DNA from: Evernia prunastri
Taxonomy: Eukaryota > Ascomycota > Lecanoromycetes > Lecanorales > Parmeliaceae
Direction of reading: 5' to 3'
DNA length: 37,316 nt
Assembly (NCBI GenBank): GCA_003184365.1
Contig: NKYR01000207.1
Coordinates: 1 to 37,316, forward strand
Below are positions 1 through 9,299 of this stretch, piece by piece (position 1 is the stretch's first letter; each line of letters begins with the position of its first letter). The translations under genes and the position numbers were made by a program. The notes under the pieces were generated by a model. The model saw only the letters and a list, made by a program, of their open reading frames with translations, did no database searches and had not been told where the DNA came from.

Positions 1-58
1 TAAGAACTAATACCGTATCCTGCTCGAGGAACGTATCGGTCACACAATCGGCTCCACT

Positions 59-1083
59 ATGCACGACGGGTCGGAGTACACTTCATGGCCAGATAAGGAG
101 TTGGAGCTACGGCTTTACCAGCTACTGAGCTAATCTAGAGAAGTATGCGTTACAACAGTGGAGATAATCGAGGAGCGGCTGCTAAAGAAATTCAAGACCT
201 TGAGACTACAATCGATTAGGTTTCTCGGGTAATCACTCACCCGTTGGGGCCAACGGTCCTCTAAAGGAAACTTGCTGACTTGCGTGACTAAAGATCCCAT
301 TGGAAGTAAGCCACGGAGGCACTATACAGCCGACAAGCTCCGCTTCAGCTATTCGAAACCACGCCTTGATAAAATCCTTACTGCCCTTCGATCATTGAAC
401 TACGACCGCGAACATTCCCGCAATACAAGAAAACAACAAGCTTAGGTCGATCCAGTGAAGCTGGTAACAGTCAGGGTGTGCCCCCCCAGTGCATTTCTGA
501 CCAGTACCCGAGATTTCTGCTGACGTATTTCAGATGACCCTCTTGTGGTGGAGGATGACGATGAAAAGACTGGCGAAACTGGCGCTTCTACCAGAGCCAC
601 GAGTGTGGAGTCTGAGATTGATACCATACACCTCCAAAGCTCCCATCCGAAGGAACAGCCAAAGACACGCAGTTGCATGAGTCCTCACACCACCGAACCT
701 ACCCCCACCCCATTAATCGTCCGATCTCTTTTAGTGTCGCACTATGCCGGGATCGAGTTGAGCAGGCTACCTGTAGAGGTGATTGCGGAGCAGCAGTGAC
801 CGTTCATCCCCCTCACGTCATCACCGTCCCCCCCCCACTTACTAAGCGGCCTCAGGACCAAGGAGGTTCAGCATTGGATGAAGAGGAGTGGGAGATCGTA
901 AGGATCGTTGGCAAAAGACGAAGGGGAAAGGGCTATGAATACCAGGTGTGCTGGAAGAAGACATGGCTGCTCGAACGCGAGTTAGGAAACGCACAGGAAC
1001 TGCTGTGGGAGTTTGAGGCGAAACACCAGGCGCAGCGGGGAGGCAAACGGGGAAGACCGGCAGGTGCAGATAAGGGTCGGTGA
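59..1083 (+). pseudogene. Chromodomain protein gene, 5' part decayed
   Basis: The last exon (from 856) encodes a chromodomain: an acidic lead-in, then WEIVRIVGKRRRGKGYEYQV, a tryptophan-containing second strand and the C-terminal helix NAQELLWEFEAKHQ, ending in a basic tail with stop at 1081-1083. Such domains bind methylated histone tails or help target chromatin. Two introns can be placed with good sites: 464-533 and 779-855; both keep the downstream frame open (exons 534-778 and 856-1083). Further upstream a frame starting ATG at 59 carries a TAA at 131-133, a likely intron 229-306, then coding-like sequence that reaches TAG at 443-445 and is one frame off the next exon. I therefore read the 5' half as broken, although a different real start close to the chromodomain cannot be excluded. 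No transposase or integrase adjoins it. Confidence 0.6.
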
Positions 1084-2003
1084 TCGTTGGTTACCTTTTT
1101 CTTCGGAGGAGTCTATATGTTCTTGATATTGTAGGAATTAAGACTATCTAGTACATTTCAGACACTACTGCCATTCGCTACATCTTTTCATTTCATAAAA
1201 CTGATATACTTGAGGAGGCGGACAGTCCACAGCCAGCGACGCACGGTTCTGACGGACGTATGGAATGATTCTGTGTATCACCTACTCCGCGCTTGGCTAT
1301 TCGTCCTCCATGTTCGCCTCCAGACCTTGAAACAGCTGCTCTACAATTTTATCAGGAGAATCTTCTCCAATAGGCACGTCTACCTGAGACAAAATTTTGT
1401 GGCGAACCCTTGCTCGCTAGCTCCTTCAAGGCGGGAGTTATCCTTCAAGGTCCAAATGCAATGGATAGAAAGGCTGATTGGACAGTTAAGTTTTTCTGGC
1501 AAAGGTGCTGCCTTTTCTGGTCCACTGGCAGAGGCTGTATCTTCGTCTAGTACCTTCGTTGGACGCATGAAGCTTTATTCTATCGACGACCCGCTGCGTC
1601 AGATCATCCTGGACATCGTGAAGCCGCCCATCTTCTGGAATGTGTTTGTTGGGGCGTACAGAGGTGGCAGCTTTGCGGGACTTCGAATTCAATCAAGAGG
1701 AGATGCTAGTGGGCGGTGAAGAAGTGCTTATCGCCTACCCTACATATACTATCTACCATATAAACATGATACCTGAAATCAGAGCAATCCTACCATCATT
1801 CCTCATTATGTCCTTGAAATTTTGCCTTACGATGGCCGAATTCGACTACTCAAATACCATCCTCATCGTGAAGCCGTTGAGAAATTCAAGGAGGAGGATT
1901 ATCATCGGGCCAGTAGGTCAGTGACACCAGGAGTGGCCTACCCAGGTGTGCCTTGGTTTCGATCGCGTGTCCTGTGTGTACATATGCAAAGCCGAGCATC
2001 TTT
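1084..2003. other. No recognisable gene; unidentified coding-like debris
   Basis: On the minus strand a 62-codon open stretch (1380-1568) and an overlapping 68-codon stretch (1486-1692) in another frame look mildly coding, and a further minus-strand open stretch lies about 1290-1380. No domain could be recognised and no splicing solution convinced me. The plus-strand open frame over the same bases begins at TTG and shows no family features. Likely a decayed fragment. Confidence 0.3.
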
Positions 2004-2370
2004 GTGACGAGCCCAGCGAGAAGACGTAGTTGTTCCTGGAGATAGCTAGAAAAAGAACATTAACAGATTCGCGGAATGGAACTAGGGATTAGGAGCAGTA
2101 ATTGGACGTGTGGAGCCCGAAGAGGGAAGTAAGAAGTAGATATTACTGTAGAAGGATGAGGCGCAGCAAGAGGGTTCGAGAATAAAGAATATCTACTATG
2201 TGGTTAGGCTGAGAAGTTCGCTTTATCGAAGGAAGGCGATAAGCTCCTTACGGAGCAGTGCTGAGAAGCGCAGCATCGAGAAAGCCAGTACTCTAGAAGA
2301 CAGTGCCGTAGACTTTCAATATGTCTTTCTCTCTTCTTCTTGAAGGAAGAAGACAGTATCTATACCAACA
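2004..2370 (+). repeat. LTR-like dispersed repeat, left copy
   Basis: This stretch begins TGTGACGAGCCC and runs to about CCAACA, the kind of TG..CA ends seen in fungal Ty3/gypsy LTRs. A second copy in the same orientation lies at 30369-30748. The core around 2050-2110 (AACATTAACAGATTCGCGG onward) is nearly identical between them, while the outer parts are diverged. No target-site duplication was found and similarity continues slightly past both ends, so the exact borders and the LTR assignment are uncertain. Confidence 0.45.
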
Positions 2371-2546
2371 AGGTCTATTGATGCATTGATAAGCGCTAAT
2401 CTCAAGTAGTAAGCACTTTTAGGGAGTAGGAACTTTGAATGGTACTGCTTTTCACAGTACTAGCTCAGGGACAACCCTCGAGAAGAGGGACAGACAAGGG
2501 ACAGACCTCAAGTTGAGGGATAACCTACTATAAAGCTAACTGGATC

Positions 2547-2880
2547 CGGGTGGTATGACCACGCCTGGTGGGTGGACCACTTTTGGGGAGACCACGGCTC
2601 CTTTTTTTTGGCGACCAAGCGATCTGGGGGGGTAGACCACGCCTGGTGGGGTGGACCACTTTTGGACGGCTCCTTTTTTGGCGACCAAGCGATCTAGGGG
2701 GGGACCACGCCTGGTGGGGTGGACCACTTTTGGGGTAGACCACGGCTCCTTTTTTTTGGCGACCAAGCGATCTAGGGGGGCACCAAAAGTGGTCTACCCC
2801 ATCAGCCGTGGTGTGCGCCAAAAGTGGTCCACCGCATGAGTGATGGGGTACACCAAAATTGGTTCTAGCGATTCACTGAT
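2547..2880. repeat. Tandem repeat (about 3 units of 70-85 bases) followed by its inverted counterpart
   Basis: Three successive units (about 2549-2631, 2631-2701, 2701-2780) share GACCACGCCTGGTGGG, GGACCACTTTTGG and GGCGACCAAGCGATCT. Directly after them the sequence reads CCAAAAGTGGTCTACCCC, the reverse complement of the unit's GACCACTTTTGG block, so the region can fold on itself. The part from 2780 on (ending ..GCGATTCACTG) recurs at 11560-11770 and 31686-31842. Open frames across this tract are repeat artefacts. Confidence 0.8.
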
Positions 2881-2944
2881 TCCCCGGGGGGATCTACATC
2901 TACCCTATGATGTGTGTGTACCGTCTGGCTGAATGTGCCCCTGG

Positions 2945-3300
2945 GGCAAGGAGTATAGGAAACCGTAGGGTAGAGAAACCCTTGGGGTGATTAGAAGCCG
3001 TAGGGTAGCGGGAAACCGCAGGCACTTTATGCCGTAGGGACTTTTATGCCGTAGGGACTTTTATGCCGCAGGGACTTTATTGCCGTAAGGGATTTTATGC
3101 CGCAGGGACTTTTATGCCGCACGGTTATTGGAAGCCGTAGGGTAGCGGGAAACCGTAGGGCGGTGGGAAATTGTGGGGTAGAGAAACCCCTAGGGTGATT
3201 GGAAGCCGTAGGGTAGAGGGAAATCGCAGGGTAGAGAAACCCCTATGGTGATTGAAAGCCATAGGGTAAAGGGAAACCGCAGGGTAGAAAGATTCCTACG
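2945..3300 (+). repeat. 17-base minisatellite (GCCGTAGGGACTTTTAT type)
   Basis: About six units of roughly 17 bases (GCCGTAGGGACTTTTAT and variants with GCCGCAGGG) occupy 3020-3125, flanked on both sides by more diverged units of the type AAACCGTAGGGTAGCGGG. The reverse-complement counterpart is at 31110-31570. No gene is present here. Confidence 0.8.
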
Positions 3301-3704
3301 GTGATTGGAGGGAAATTGTTCGGGAGTAACCTTAGAGATTCTAGAAGGATCTATCGGACAGCCTTACGCAGGCCCCCACCTAAAACAACCGTAAGCTATC
3401 CGAACGTCACGATGCTTGATGATGAGTCGTTTTACATCCGTTTCAACGGAAACTTTCCTCTGTACGCTAGAGACTCTAGACTGGTTTGCAGGTGCAAGGA
3501 TGGATCAATGCGAAGTGTAGATTTATGAAATGTATAGCTTTGACCTTGATTTTCAAAGTTCAACCATAGAAATAGGGTTTCAAGACAAGTTGAGGGATGG
3601 ACCTACGAGTTGAGGTACAACCCTCAAGAAAAGGGATGGACCCATGAGCTAAGGGACAGACCTTGGCAAAGGGACAGGCCTCAAGTTATGTATGGCTCGC
3701 TTTC

Positions 3705-3845
3705 AACATGTGTCTTGAAACACGTGTTTCCAGACCTCTTTTGACCAGATATGTCTCAAGACAGCTGTTTCCAGACTTGATATTTCTTGGGACATATTAC
3801 GTTCTCAGACATAACATGTCGCCAGACCTGGCATGTCTTCAAATC
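3705..3845. repeat. Array of 10-base palindromes (GTCTNNAGAC-like), left copy
   Basis: Imperfect palindromes start at 3712, 3726, 3753, 3767, 3784, 3801, 3818 and 3835, with spacings mostly 14 or 17 bases; 3753 is a clean GTCTCAAGAC. The inverted counterpart at 30795-30965 is better preserved. The preceding 3540-3700 holds degenerate copies of a GTTGAGGGATGGACCT-like phrase that also occurs at 2465-2525. Confidence 0.7.
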
Positions 3846-4439
3846 CCGTGGACGTGGTGATTTGTAATATAGGGATTTTCTCTAATAGTAAGATAAGGTG
3901 GTGACACGTTCCCTAGCTTTGATACGTCACGTTTATCGAACCCACAATACAGATCACCAAATGACTGGTCCAACTTCTCCAGTTATGTATGCTGGACTAA
4001 CTATGAAATTTGTTCATCTCTGAGCTTCTCCTTAATGAATGATGCATCCCATGCGCTGATGAGCTTCGTGTACCCTAATACTTTCAACCGTCACCACCCT
4101 AAACCCCACCCTACTTAATCGCTTCAGGATGCTCATCCAACTATCGCTTGTGATTATATATCTGAAACAGTTCTTGGCACTTGCTTAGGTCGCTTTCAGG
4201 ATGGTCATGTGGACTTGCGGTGAAAGCCTTGGCGTCGATCTGTTGTCTGCCCTCGTTCCCACTAGCGGTGCAGTCAGATGCCTCCATCTCTAGAATGCTC
4301 AAAGATCAACTTCCCCGCCGCTCTACTTCCCTATTCCTCCCCCAGATTTTAGCTTTCACTATCTTAAACACTCTGTTTCTGGCCACATAAAACATTTTTC
4401 TACTCTATTCTTCTAAAAATTCTTGGTCAGCCAGGGAAA
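3846..4439. other. Intergenic, 5' flank of the MYND gene
   Basis: No domain or convincing gene is seen. The last 50 bases are pyrimidine-rich, as is common just upstream of fungal start codons, and lead directly into the ATG at 4440. A 69-codon open frame at 4181-4390 has no recognisable content. Confidence 0.4.
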
Positions 4440-5015
4440 ATGGCACCTGCGTGTGGAATATGCAACTCTGTCACGGCCCAGTTGTGTAAACAGTGCCGTT
4501 CAACTGGCTACTGCTCCACTCACTGTCAGAAAATTGATTGGCCATCCCACAAGCTGCTATGTTCTCAGTACAGCCATAACAGTGAGCGACCATCCTCTTT
4601 GCATCGACGAGCAATCCTTTTCCAAGATAGCAAGAAACAGCCCAAGTTCGTCTGGATTGCATGTAAAGAGACAGTAGAGGGTGGCCACAAATGGGAAGAA
4701 CCTCAGAATGTCGACGACTATATGGGTCCAGAGCGCACTTTGATAGAGAGGACATCCTTTGACCATAACAAGCTACGCGGCCGTCCTTTGGAACATTCGA
4801 TTGAAATCCACAACCGGAATGCATTCTCTTTAGACGGGTCTATTCCCAATCAAAGCATCATCGCAGCAACGCAAGGAGCAGTTCCACATGAATGGTGCGG
4901 CCCTGTCGTCGTGTTACGGAAGAATAGTCATTGCACCACCTACACTGGGTCGTTTGGTGACATGGATATGGAAGATTATCTTCATGTCGTCGATCATTTT
5001 AGGACTTATTGTTGA
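4440..5015 (+). CDS. MYND zinc-finger protein, probably C-terminally short
   Basis: The 191-residue product starts with a MYND zinc finger: C5-x2-C8, C16-x2-C19, C25-x3-C29, H38 and C42, a cross-braced two-zinc fold used for protein-protein contacts. The rest resembles fungal MYND-only proteins, including a patch near residues 159-165 (EWCGPVVVLR) and the segment DYLHVVDHFRTY at the end, which in related proteins lies mid-protein. The frame stops at 5013-5015. Coding-like sequence continues in another frame to 5199, but the only candidate intron ending near 5068 does not restore phase. The gene is thus either shortened or has a 3' exon I could not place. The start is the first ATG of the frame and sits right before the zinc finger. 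Role unknown. Confidence 0.7.
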   Translation: MAPACGICNSVTAQLCKQCRSTGYCSTHCQKIDWPSHKLLCSQYSHNSERPSSLHRRAILFQDSKKQPKFVWIACKETVEGGHKWEEPQNVDDYMGPERTLIERTSFDHNKLRGRPLEHSIEIHNRNAFSLDGSIPNQSIIAATQGAVPHEWCGPVVVLRKNSHCTTYTGSFGDMDMEDYLHVVDHFRTYC

Positions 5016-5479
5016 ATATCGGGGATCGCCAGGGTACATCAATGCAATTGTTTCTATCTTAATACAGAGCTACACTGATTCATGTGTATGCAGCATTGTT
5101 TACGAGGAGAAGACTAGCTCAGAAGGCGCGGGCTTGACGCTAAAGGAACGAGAACACATGGCATGGTTATTCGATAAGCACGGCCAACGTTATCAATAAC
5201 TAATGAGTTATTTTCTATTAAATAATACCAGACCTGGGAGGACAGAACTTTTTTGTTGTAAAGGAGCAGTTCTCCTGTAATGAGAATACAAAATATCAAA
5301 GTACAGGTCATTTCCTGACATTGCAGCGTACAAAAATGCTCCCTTGAGTAGAGGGCTGTCTGGAAGTAAAGAGAAAAAGGAGAGGTAATGGCAGGGTTCG
5401 AGTTATTGCAGGATACGTAGCATTGCGAGATTCTGTGCAGTGTTGTATAGCCAATGCTCTCGATCTCCATTGCACACTT
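5016..5479. other. No gene recognised; possible 3' remnant of the MYND gene
   Basis: Bases 5069-5199 can be read as a short exon-like frame on the plus strand following the MYND gene, but this is unsupported by a clean splice join. The remainder is AT-rich and shows no domain on either strand. Confidence 0.3.
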
Positions 5480-5745
5480 TGGGCCCGTGATGCGAGGTTT
5501 GACATCAAAATCAGCCCAGGGCGAATCCTAGCACTAACCCCCAATAATATTGGTGCGAATAGATCACCCAAGCTGCCATAGTGCTAGGCCGTTTTCCAAA
5601 TGGATGGCCTCAGCTGAGGTTCTACTTCTGTCAATTCTGAGAGCTGAGGCCGAGAATCCCAAACCCCTCATTGTACACGATTGGCGAAAGGTGAACGAGA
5701 GTCTGCAAGTTCAAGAAGAGAATACCTAGTGTCACGTCCTAACGG
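5480..5745 (-). pseudogene. Relic of the C-terminal tail of the FHA-kinase-KilA-N gene
   Basis: Read on the minus strand this matches the last 60 or so codons and about 80 bases of 3' flank of the gene at 26531-30284 (compare 30100-30365). It retains the SLGDLFAPI ending phrase and the following non-coding GTTAGTGCTAGGATTCG. Several stops interrupt it (for example where the parent has a codon before the HYGSLGD phrase), so it cannot encode the tail. It stops being similar near 5745 and no kinase or KilA-N part is present. Confidence 0.65.
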
Positions 5746-5791
5746 ATGCGACATCGGTTGTTACTTCCAGTTTTGCAACACTCTCTCCCAA

Positions 5792-6438
5792 CTAGCTTAG
5801 AATCTTCTTGCCATCCTCTAAATCTCTTCGCTCTTTTTCAAGCTGCAACCGCCTTCGCTTTATGGTCAGGTCCTCCCCAGCAACTTCTTCCAGCTGTCCG
5901 GGTGTCATTCCAGCCACAAAAGCCGGGGAAAATAACGTCAGCGAGGTTTCCGATCCCGTGATTAAGTAATAGTCAGTTGCTTGCATTCGGAGGGAGTCAA
6001 TAAATCGTTTGAGGGCGACTTTGTAGTATGAGTGCAAGATATCATGGAGGGCTTGGATGGCGTGATCGGCGTTGCTCATGGGATGGTTTCGCATCAGATC
6101 ATCAAGCCTGACTACCTGTCCGTGCTGATATTCAGAAATCACTCTACCTTCCAACGCAGCGCGCAAACGTCGTTGACGACTGCTGAACCCATTAGCTGAC
6201 TAGCCTTCATGGCGCGCCCAAACTTGGCATACCACTTTTCTAGATTATCATTAAAGTAGTGATTGAGCGTAGCCGGAGTTTCGTCAAGCTCATTTTTCAG
6301 AAGAAAATGAACGTGGGCTATGGCCAACCTGTACTTCTCCAGTAGGTGATCCGAAAGTAGAGATATCACGCCGAGCTGGACTCGCTCAATCGGACAAACC
6401 ACACGGAGGAGATCAGACCGCAGCAGCGGATGAAGCAA
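5792..6438 (-). pseudogene. Dynamin/Mx-like GTPase, C-terminal stalk/GED relic
   Basis: Two overlapping minus-strand frames (6438-6139 and 6166-5792) together read as the C-terminal part of a fungal dynamin-like GTPase. The first holds LNHYFNDNLEKW, typical of the stalk region. The second holds ILHSYYKVALKRFIDS, then LFSPAFVAGMTPGQLEEVAG and a charged helix ending DLEDGKKIL, the pattern of the GTPase effector domain. They are joined by a frameshift near 6140-6166, and an upstream TGA closes the first frame. The whole GTPase domain is missing. Intact proteins of this family self-assemble on membranes; this copy cannot bind GTP. Confidence 0.7.
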
Positions 6439-6928
6439 TCAGACTCTCGAGGTCAAATGATCAGAAGTAACGGACACAATACATACATGATCCGATAACT
6501 TTGCATCAATGAGACGATAGATTTGTGGGTTGCGGCGTAAGCACTTCGGATCTTCGGGCCCGCTCATATGGTTGCCCCCTCCACTATATGCGCTACGCTC
6601 AAGGCTTTATCGGTATGATTTGGATTGAGGACGTTGTAATAGTAGTCCTGATTGCTAGGTGAAGGTTTGCCGGTGTCGAAGAGTGGAAATAGGCGGCTAT
6701 GTCGTTTGCGTAGAAGCCTGGGTAGAGATAGCGAAGGTCGCCGGAGGCTAATATAGTGGAGCGCTAGTATTTGCTTGGTGGGTGATTGGCGGTGGAGGAG
6801 CGTAGAGGGATTGGACCGGTGTCATTCATCCAATGTCTTGCAGTGATTGATGCAGCTTTCAGCTAATCCGAGCACGTTGTCTCTTTGTATCCGAACCGAT
6901 CTGCCATGACCTTATAGCTATTGCTTTG
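6439..6928. other. No gene recognised between dynamin relic and kinase
   Basis: A short minus-strand stretch near 6480-6570 (reading roughly GPEDPKCLRRNPQIYRLIDA) looks coding-like and is followed by a GTATGT donor-like site. I could not assign it to a family or connect it to a neighbour. Nothing else is seen. Confidence 0.3.
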
Positions 6929-8091
6929 TCAAACCCAATACGCTCCCTTCTGAACCTCCCTCCGGCAAGGCGAGATACCTTGCATTTCCTTCCTTCTCAG
7001 ATATTCGAGGATGGTCCAATCATACACATGATCATAATCGAAGCGCTCGCGCACGAAGGATCACGGAAGATTTTGCGTAGATAGGAATATTTCGGTTTCT
7101 CGTTAAAGTCAAGAGAACGGATGTAGTCCAAATAAACCGCAAATTCCTGAGGGAGATCCTCGCACAGATCCTCGGTGTTGATCCTCTTTTCCTCCAAGAT
7201 AAGTTCTTCTTTTTGCGTCTGCTCTGTGGCCGTGAGACCCTGCCATGGGAGAGAGCCCCGGAGGAAGTAGAGAAGCATGTACCCGAGGGATTCCATATCA
7301 TCGCAGCAATGTTGCACTTGACTAGGCGTTAGTCTTTGCGCAGCAAGAACCGAGGATATCATACTTACCAACGCCTAAATGACCGTTGACGCTGGCAAAA
7401 CGGGCCGTGCCAATTAAATGTGGATTCCGGGCACGACCGGTATTGATCTGAGCAGTAAGGCGTTCGGTGGCGAGGCCCAGATCCGTCACATAAATCAGAT
7501 TCCCCTGCTTCCCCACACCCATCAAGAAATTCTCCGGTTTAATGTCTCGATGGATGACGCTCTTGGAATGGATATATTCGAGACGGTAAAGCAGCTGGTC
7601 GACGAGCATCAAAACAGTCTTGAGAGAGAATTTGCGACCGCAGAAGTTGAAAAGGTCTTCCAGACTCGGCCCCAGAAGATCAAACACCATAGTATTGTAC
7701 TCACACTCCGTCTCATAAGCGTGGACTCGTGGAATACCGACACCACCAGAAAGGAACCGATAGGTGTCGGCTTCGTCTTCCAATAATGAGGGATCGATAG
7801 ACACGTGTTCGAGTTTGATAGCGACATCTTCGCCGGTATTGATGTTGGTTCCTTACGTGTGATGAGCCTCAATAGGTAGCTGGGGCTTCCACATCCGTTT
7901 TACCTATGTACACAGTGCCGAAGCCGCCCCCACCAATCCTCCTTTGTAGCTGATATTTACCGACTATACGTAGATCCTAATGTAGATGAGCTGTTAGTAT
8001 ACCGTAGCGTCGTCCTGTCGATAGGGCATAGAGAAAGGGCATAGAGAAGTGGCAAGATCGAAGCACACAACTTACTCACCAAGTTCCCCAT
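6929..8091 (-). pseudogene. Casein kinase 1-like (Hrr25-type) kinase, frameshifted near the C-terminus
   Basis: Exons: 8080-8091 (MGNL), 7904-7976, 7369-7851 and from 7316 down. Introns have GT..AG ends and clear branch sites (ACTAAC in introns 1 and 3). The kinase shows the glycine loop RRIGGGGFGTVYIG, VAIK lysine, LLGPSLEDLF, catalytic HRDIKPEN, TDLG in place of DFG, and the CK1 hallmark GTARFAS..DDMESLGYMLLYF..GSLPWQG. After KYSYLRKIFRD a single base appears to be missing near 7058: the expected RFDYDHVYDWTILEYL continues in the next frame to a TGA at 6929-6931, whereas the actual frame ends at 6997. The core fold may survive, so it could be an expressed variant. It is divergent from the nuclease copy at 8499; the intact homologue is at 36475. 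Confidence 0.85.
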
Positions 8092-8498
8092 TTGTGGAAC
8101 CGATACAAGCTGTAGTGGACAAAGTGCTCGCCTATCATTTCGATGGGACGAAGATCAAAAGGAGTATTTGCTGGCCTTCGAACTGTGGAATTGGCCCAGA
8201 CTATATACTACAGCGGCGCATATATCTAAGTACAAGAAGCTTCTACCGAGCTCGTAGCGAGCGCGCTACGGCGGAATAATAATGCGGGCTCCGCATGTGG
8301 CAGGAGTTGCCGAAAGATATGTTTAGTGTTCTCTAGGCAGCAGCCATTCCGTTGATTGGCTGTCAACCCCGCAATGCAAAACGACTCACACGCTAGCATG
8401 GTCGTCGGAAGCGCGCGCTATCTGCATCTCGTTCTTGATTGTCCATCATCCACTGGAAAAAGACGTGTTGAGATTCATTGCCTTTAGAGACAACTCCA
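8092..8498. promoter_or_regulatory. Shared (bidirectional) promoter region of the left kinase/nuclease pair
   Basis: This 407-base spacer separates the two divergent start codons. Apart from insertions it aligns with the 305-base spacer at 36170-36474, including a CCAAT box (read TTGATTGGC at 8352-8360), the block around GTCGGAAGCGCGCGCTATCTGC, and the kinase-proximal TTCGATGGGACGAAG. Conservation of the whole spacer along with both genes suggests the pair moves and is transcribed as one unit. Confidence 0.6.
8226..8316. mobile_element. Small (about 91-base) insertion in the shared promoter, ATAT duplication
   Basis: Compared with the other spacer, the left copy carries about 91 extra bases flanked by ATAT on both sides (8222-8225 and 8317-8320), where the right copy has one. 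The insert has two short hairpins (GTAGCG..CGCTAC and TGCGG..CCGCA). This fits a tiny non-autonomous element, but flanking sequence is AT-rich and the alignment is by eye. Confidence 0.4.
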
Positions 8499-9026
8499 AT
8501 GCCCTGCAGTCGAAAGCGACAACTGTGTGTTCAAGCAGAGCCTACGACTGACTCTTCACCGCCCATCGCTAAACGACGAAAGCTCGAGAAGCAGCAACGA
8601 CACAGGACACCTAGCTGGTTTTGGGACAATTTGTCACGGCAGTGGCTAAGTCCTCGTACTCTTCGAGAGTTTGATCGAAGAACAGAGTGGCCTACTGCTC
8701 CTTTGCCGCCTGATCGGACTGGCAAGGAAGACATTGACCTTGCACAGCTCAAGCGCTTCGCAAGACGCGGTGGACCAAGCCTTGGGCACCTGAGAGCTGT
8801 AAGTTCCATCCAACCCTTTTGAAATTGCCTTCTGACTGCATGCCAGTATCCAGAACCCGAAACCGCCGTTCCTTCCAATCGAACGATGTCGTCAAGTCAA
8901 TCGGGTTCTAGGAAACGAGCCAAGACTAGAAGAGAATCAGATATTTCCTCGAAGACGAAGAAATCCTCTGCATATGACCCCGCCTTCGAGCAGCATCTCA
9001 TTGATCATGGCATACATAGCCATTGA
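8499..9026 (+). pseudogene. PD-(D/E)XK-like nuclease, N-terminal fragment (left copy)
   Basis: The start ATG at 8499 and exon 1 (to 8781-8801 region, ending GGPSLGHLRA before GTAAGT) match exon 1 of the gene at 34616-36169. A 48-base-type intron with CTGAC branch and CCAG acceptor leads to exon 2 (TATCCAGAACCC..). The frame then follows the homologue through two basic, nuclear-localisation-like patches (AKRRKLEKQ and SGSRKRAKT) and AFEQHLIDHGIH. At about 9018 similarity ends abruptly and a TGA follows at 9024-9026. The catalytic half is therefore absent: the copy was cut by rearrangement, not by point mutation. Confidence 0.8.
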
Positions 9027-9299
9027 AGGAGATACAATTTCATACGGAGTGCACAGATACTGGCTTGTTACATGCTTTTGCTCTTTGGGTGATTCATCCC
9101 CCTTTTTTTTGTGTGTGTATGCGTTTCCCCTCAAGTCTCATAAGTCCATCTCAAAGCCATTTCCGCCCTTAACAACCATTGCATTCGTGATTTTCAGCCG
9201 GTCCAGATATCTCAGCTCTCTCAATCCTCTTAGTCATAATTGTGAGTATGGCTTACATGGGACGTTTGCTACCTACATTCCTGTTGACATAGCCTCACT

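Noticed and set aside
2528..2839. Overlapping open frames on both strands of about 60-97 codons
   Set aside because: They are translations of the tandem/palindromic repeat and show repeat-derived Gly/Pro/Arg phrases in every frame.
5069..5199. A second exon of the MYND gene
   Set aside because: The only acceptor nearby (ending about 5068) leaves the reading phase one base off and its donor (GTTGAA) is poor.
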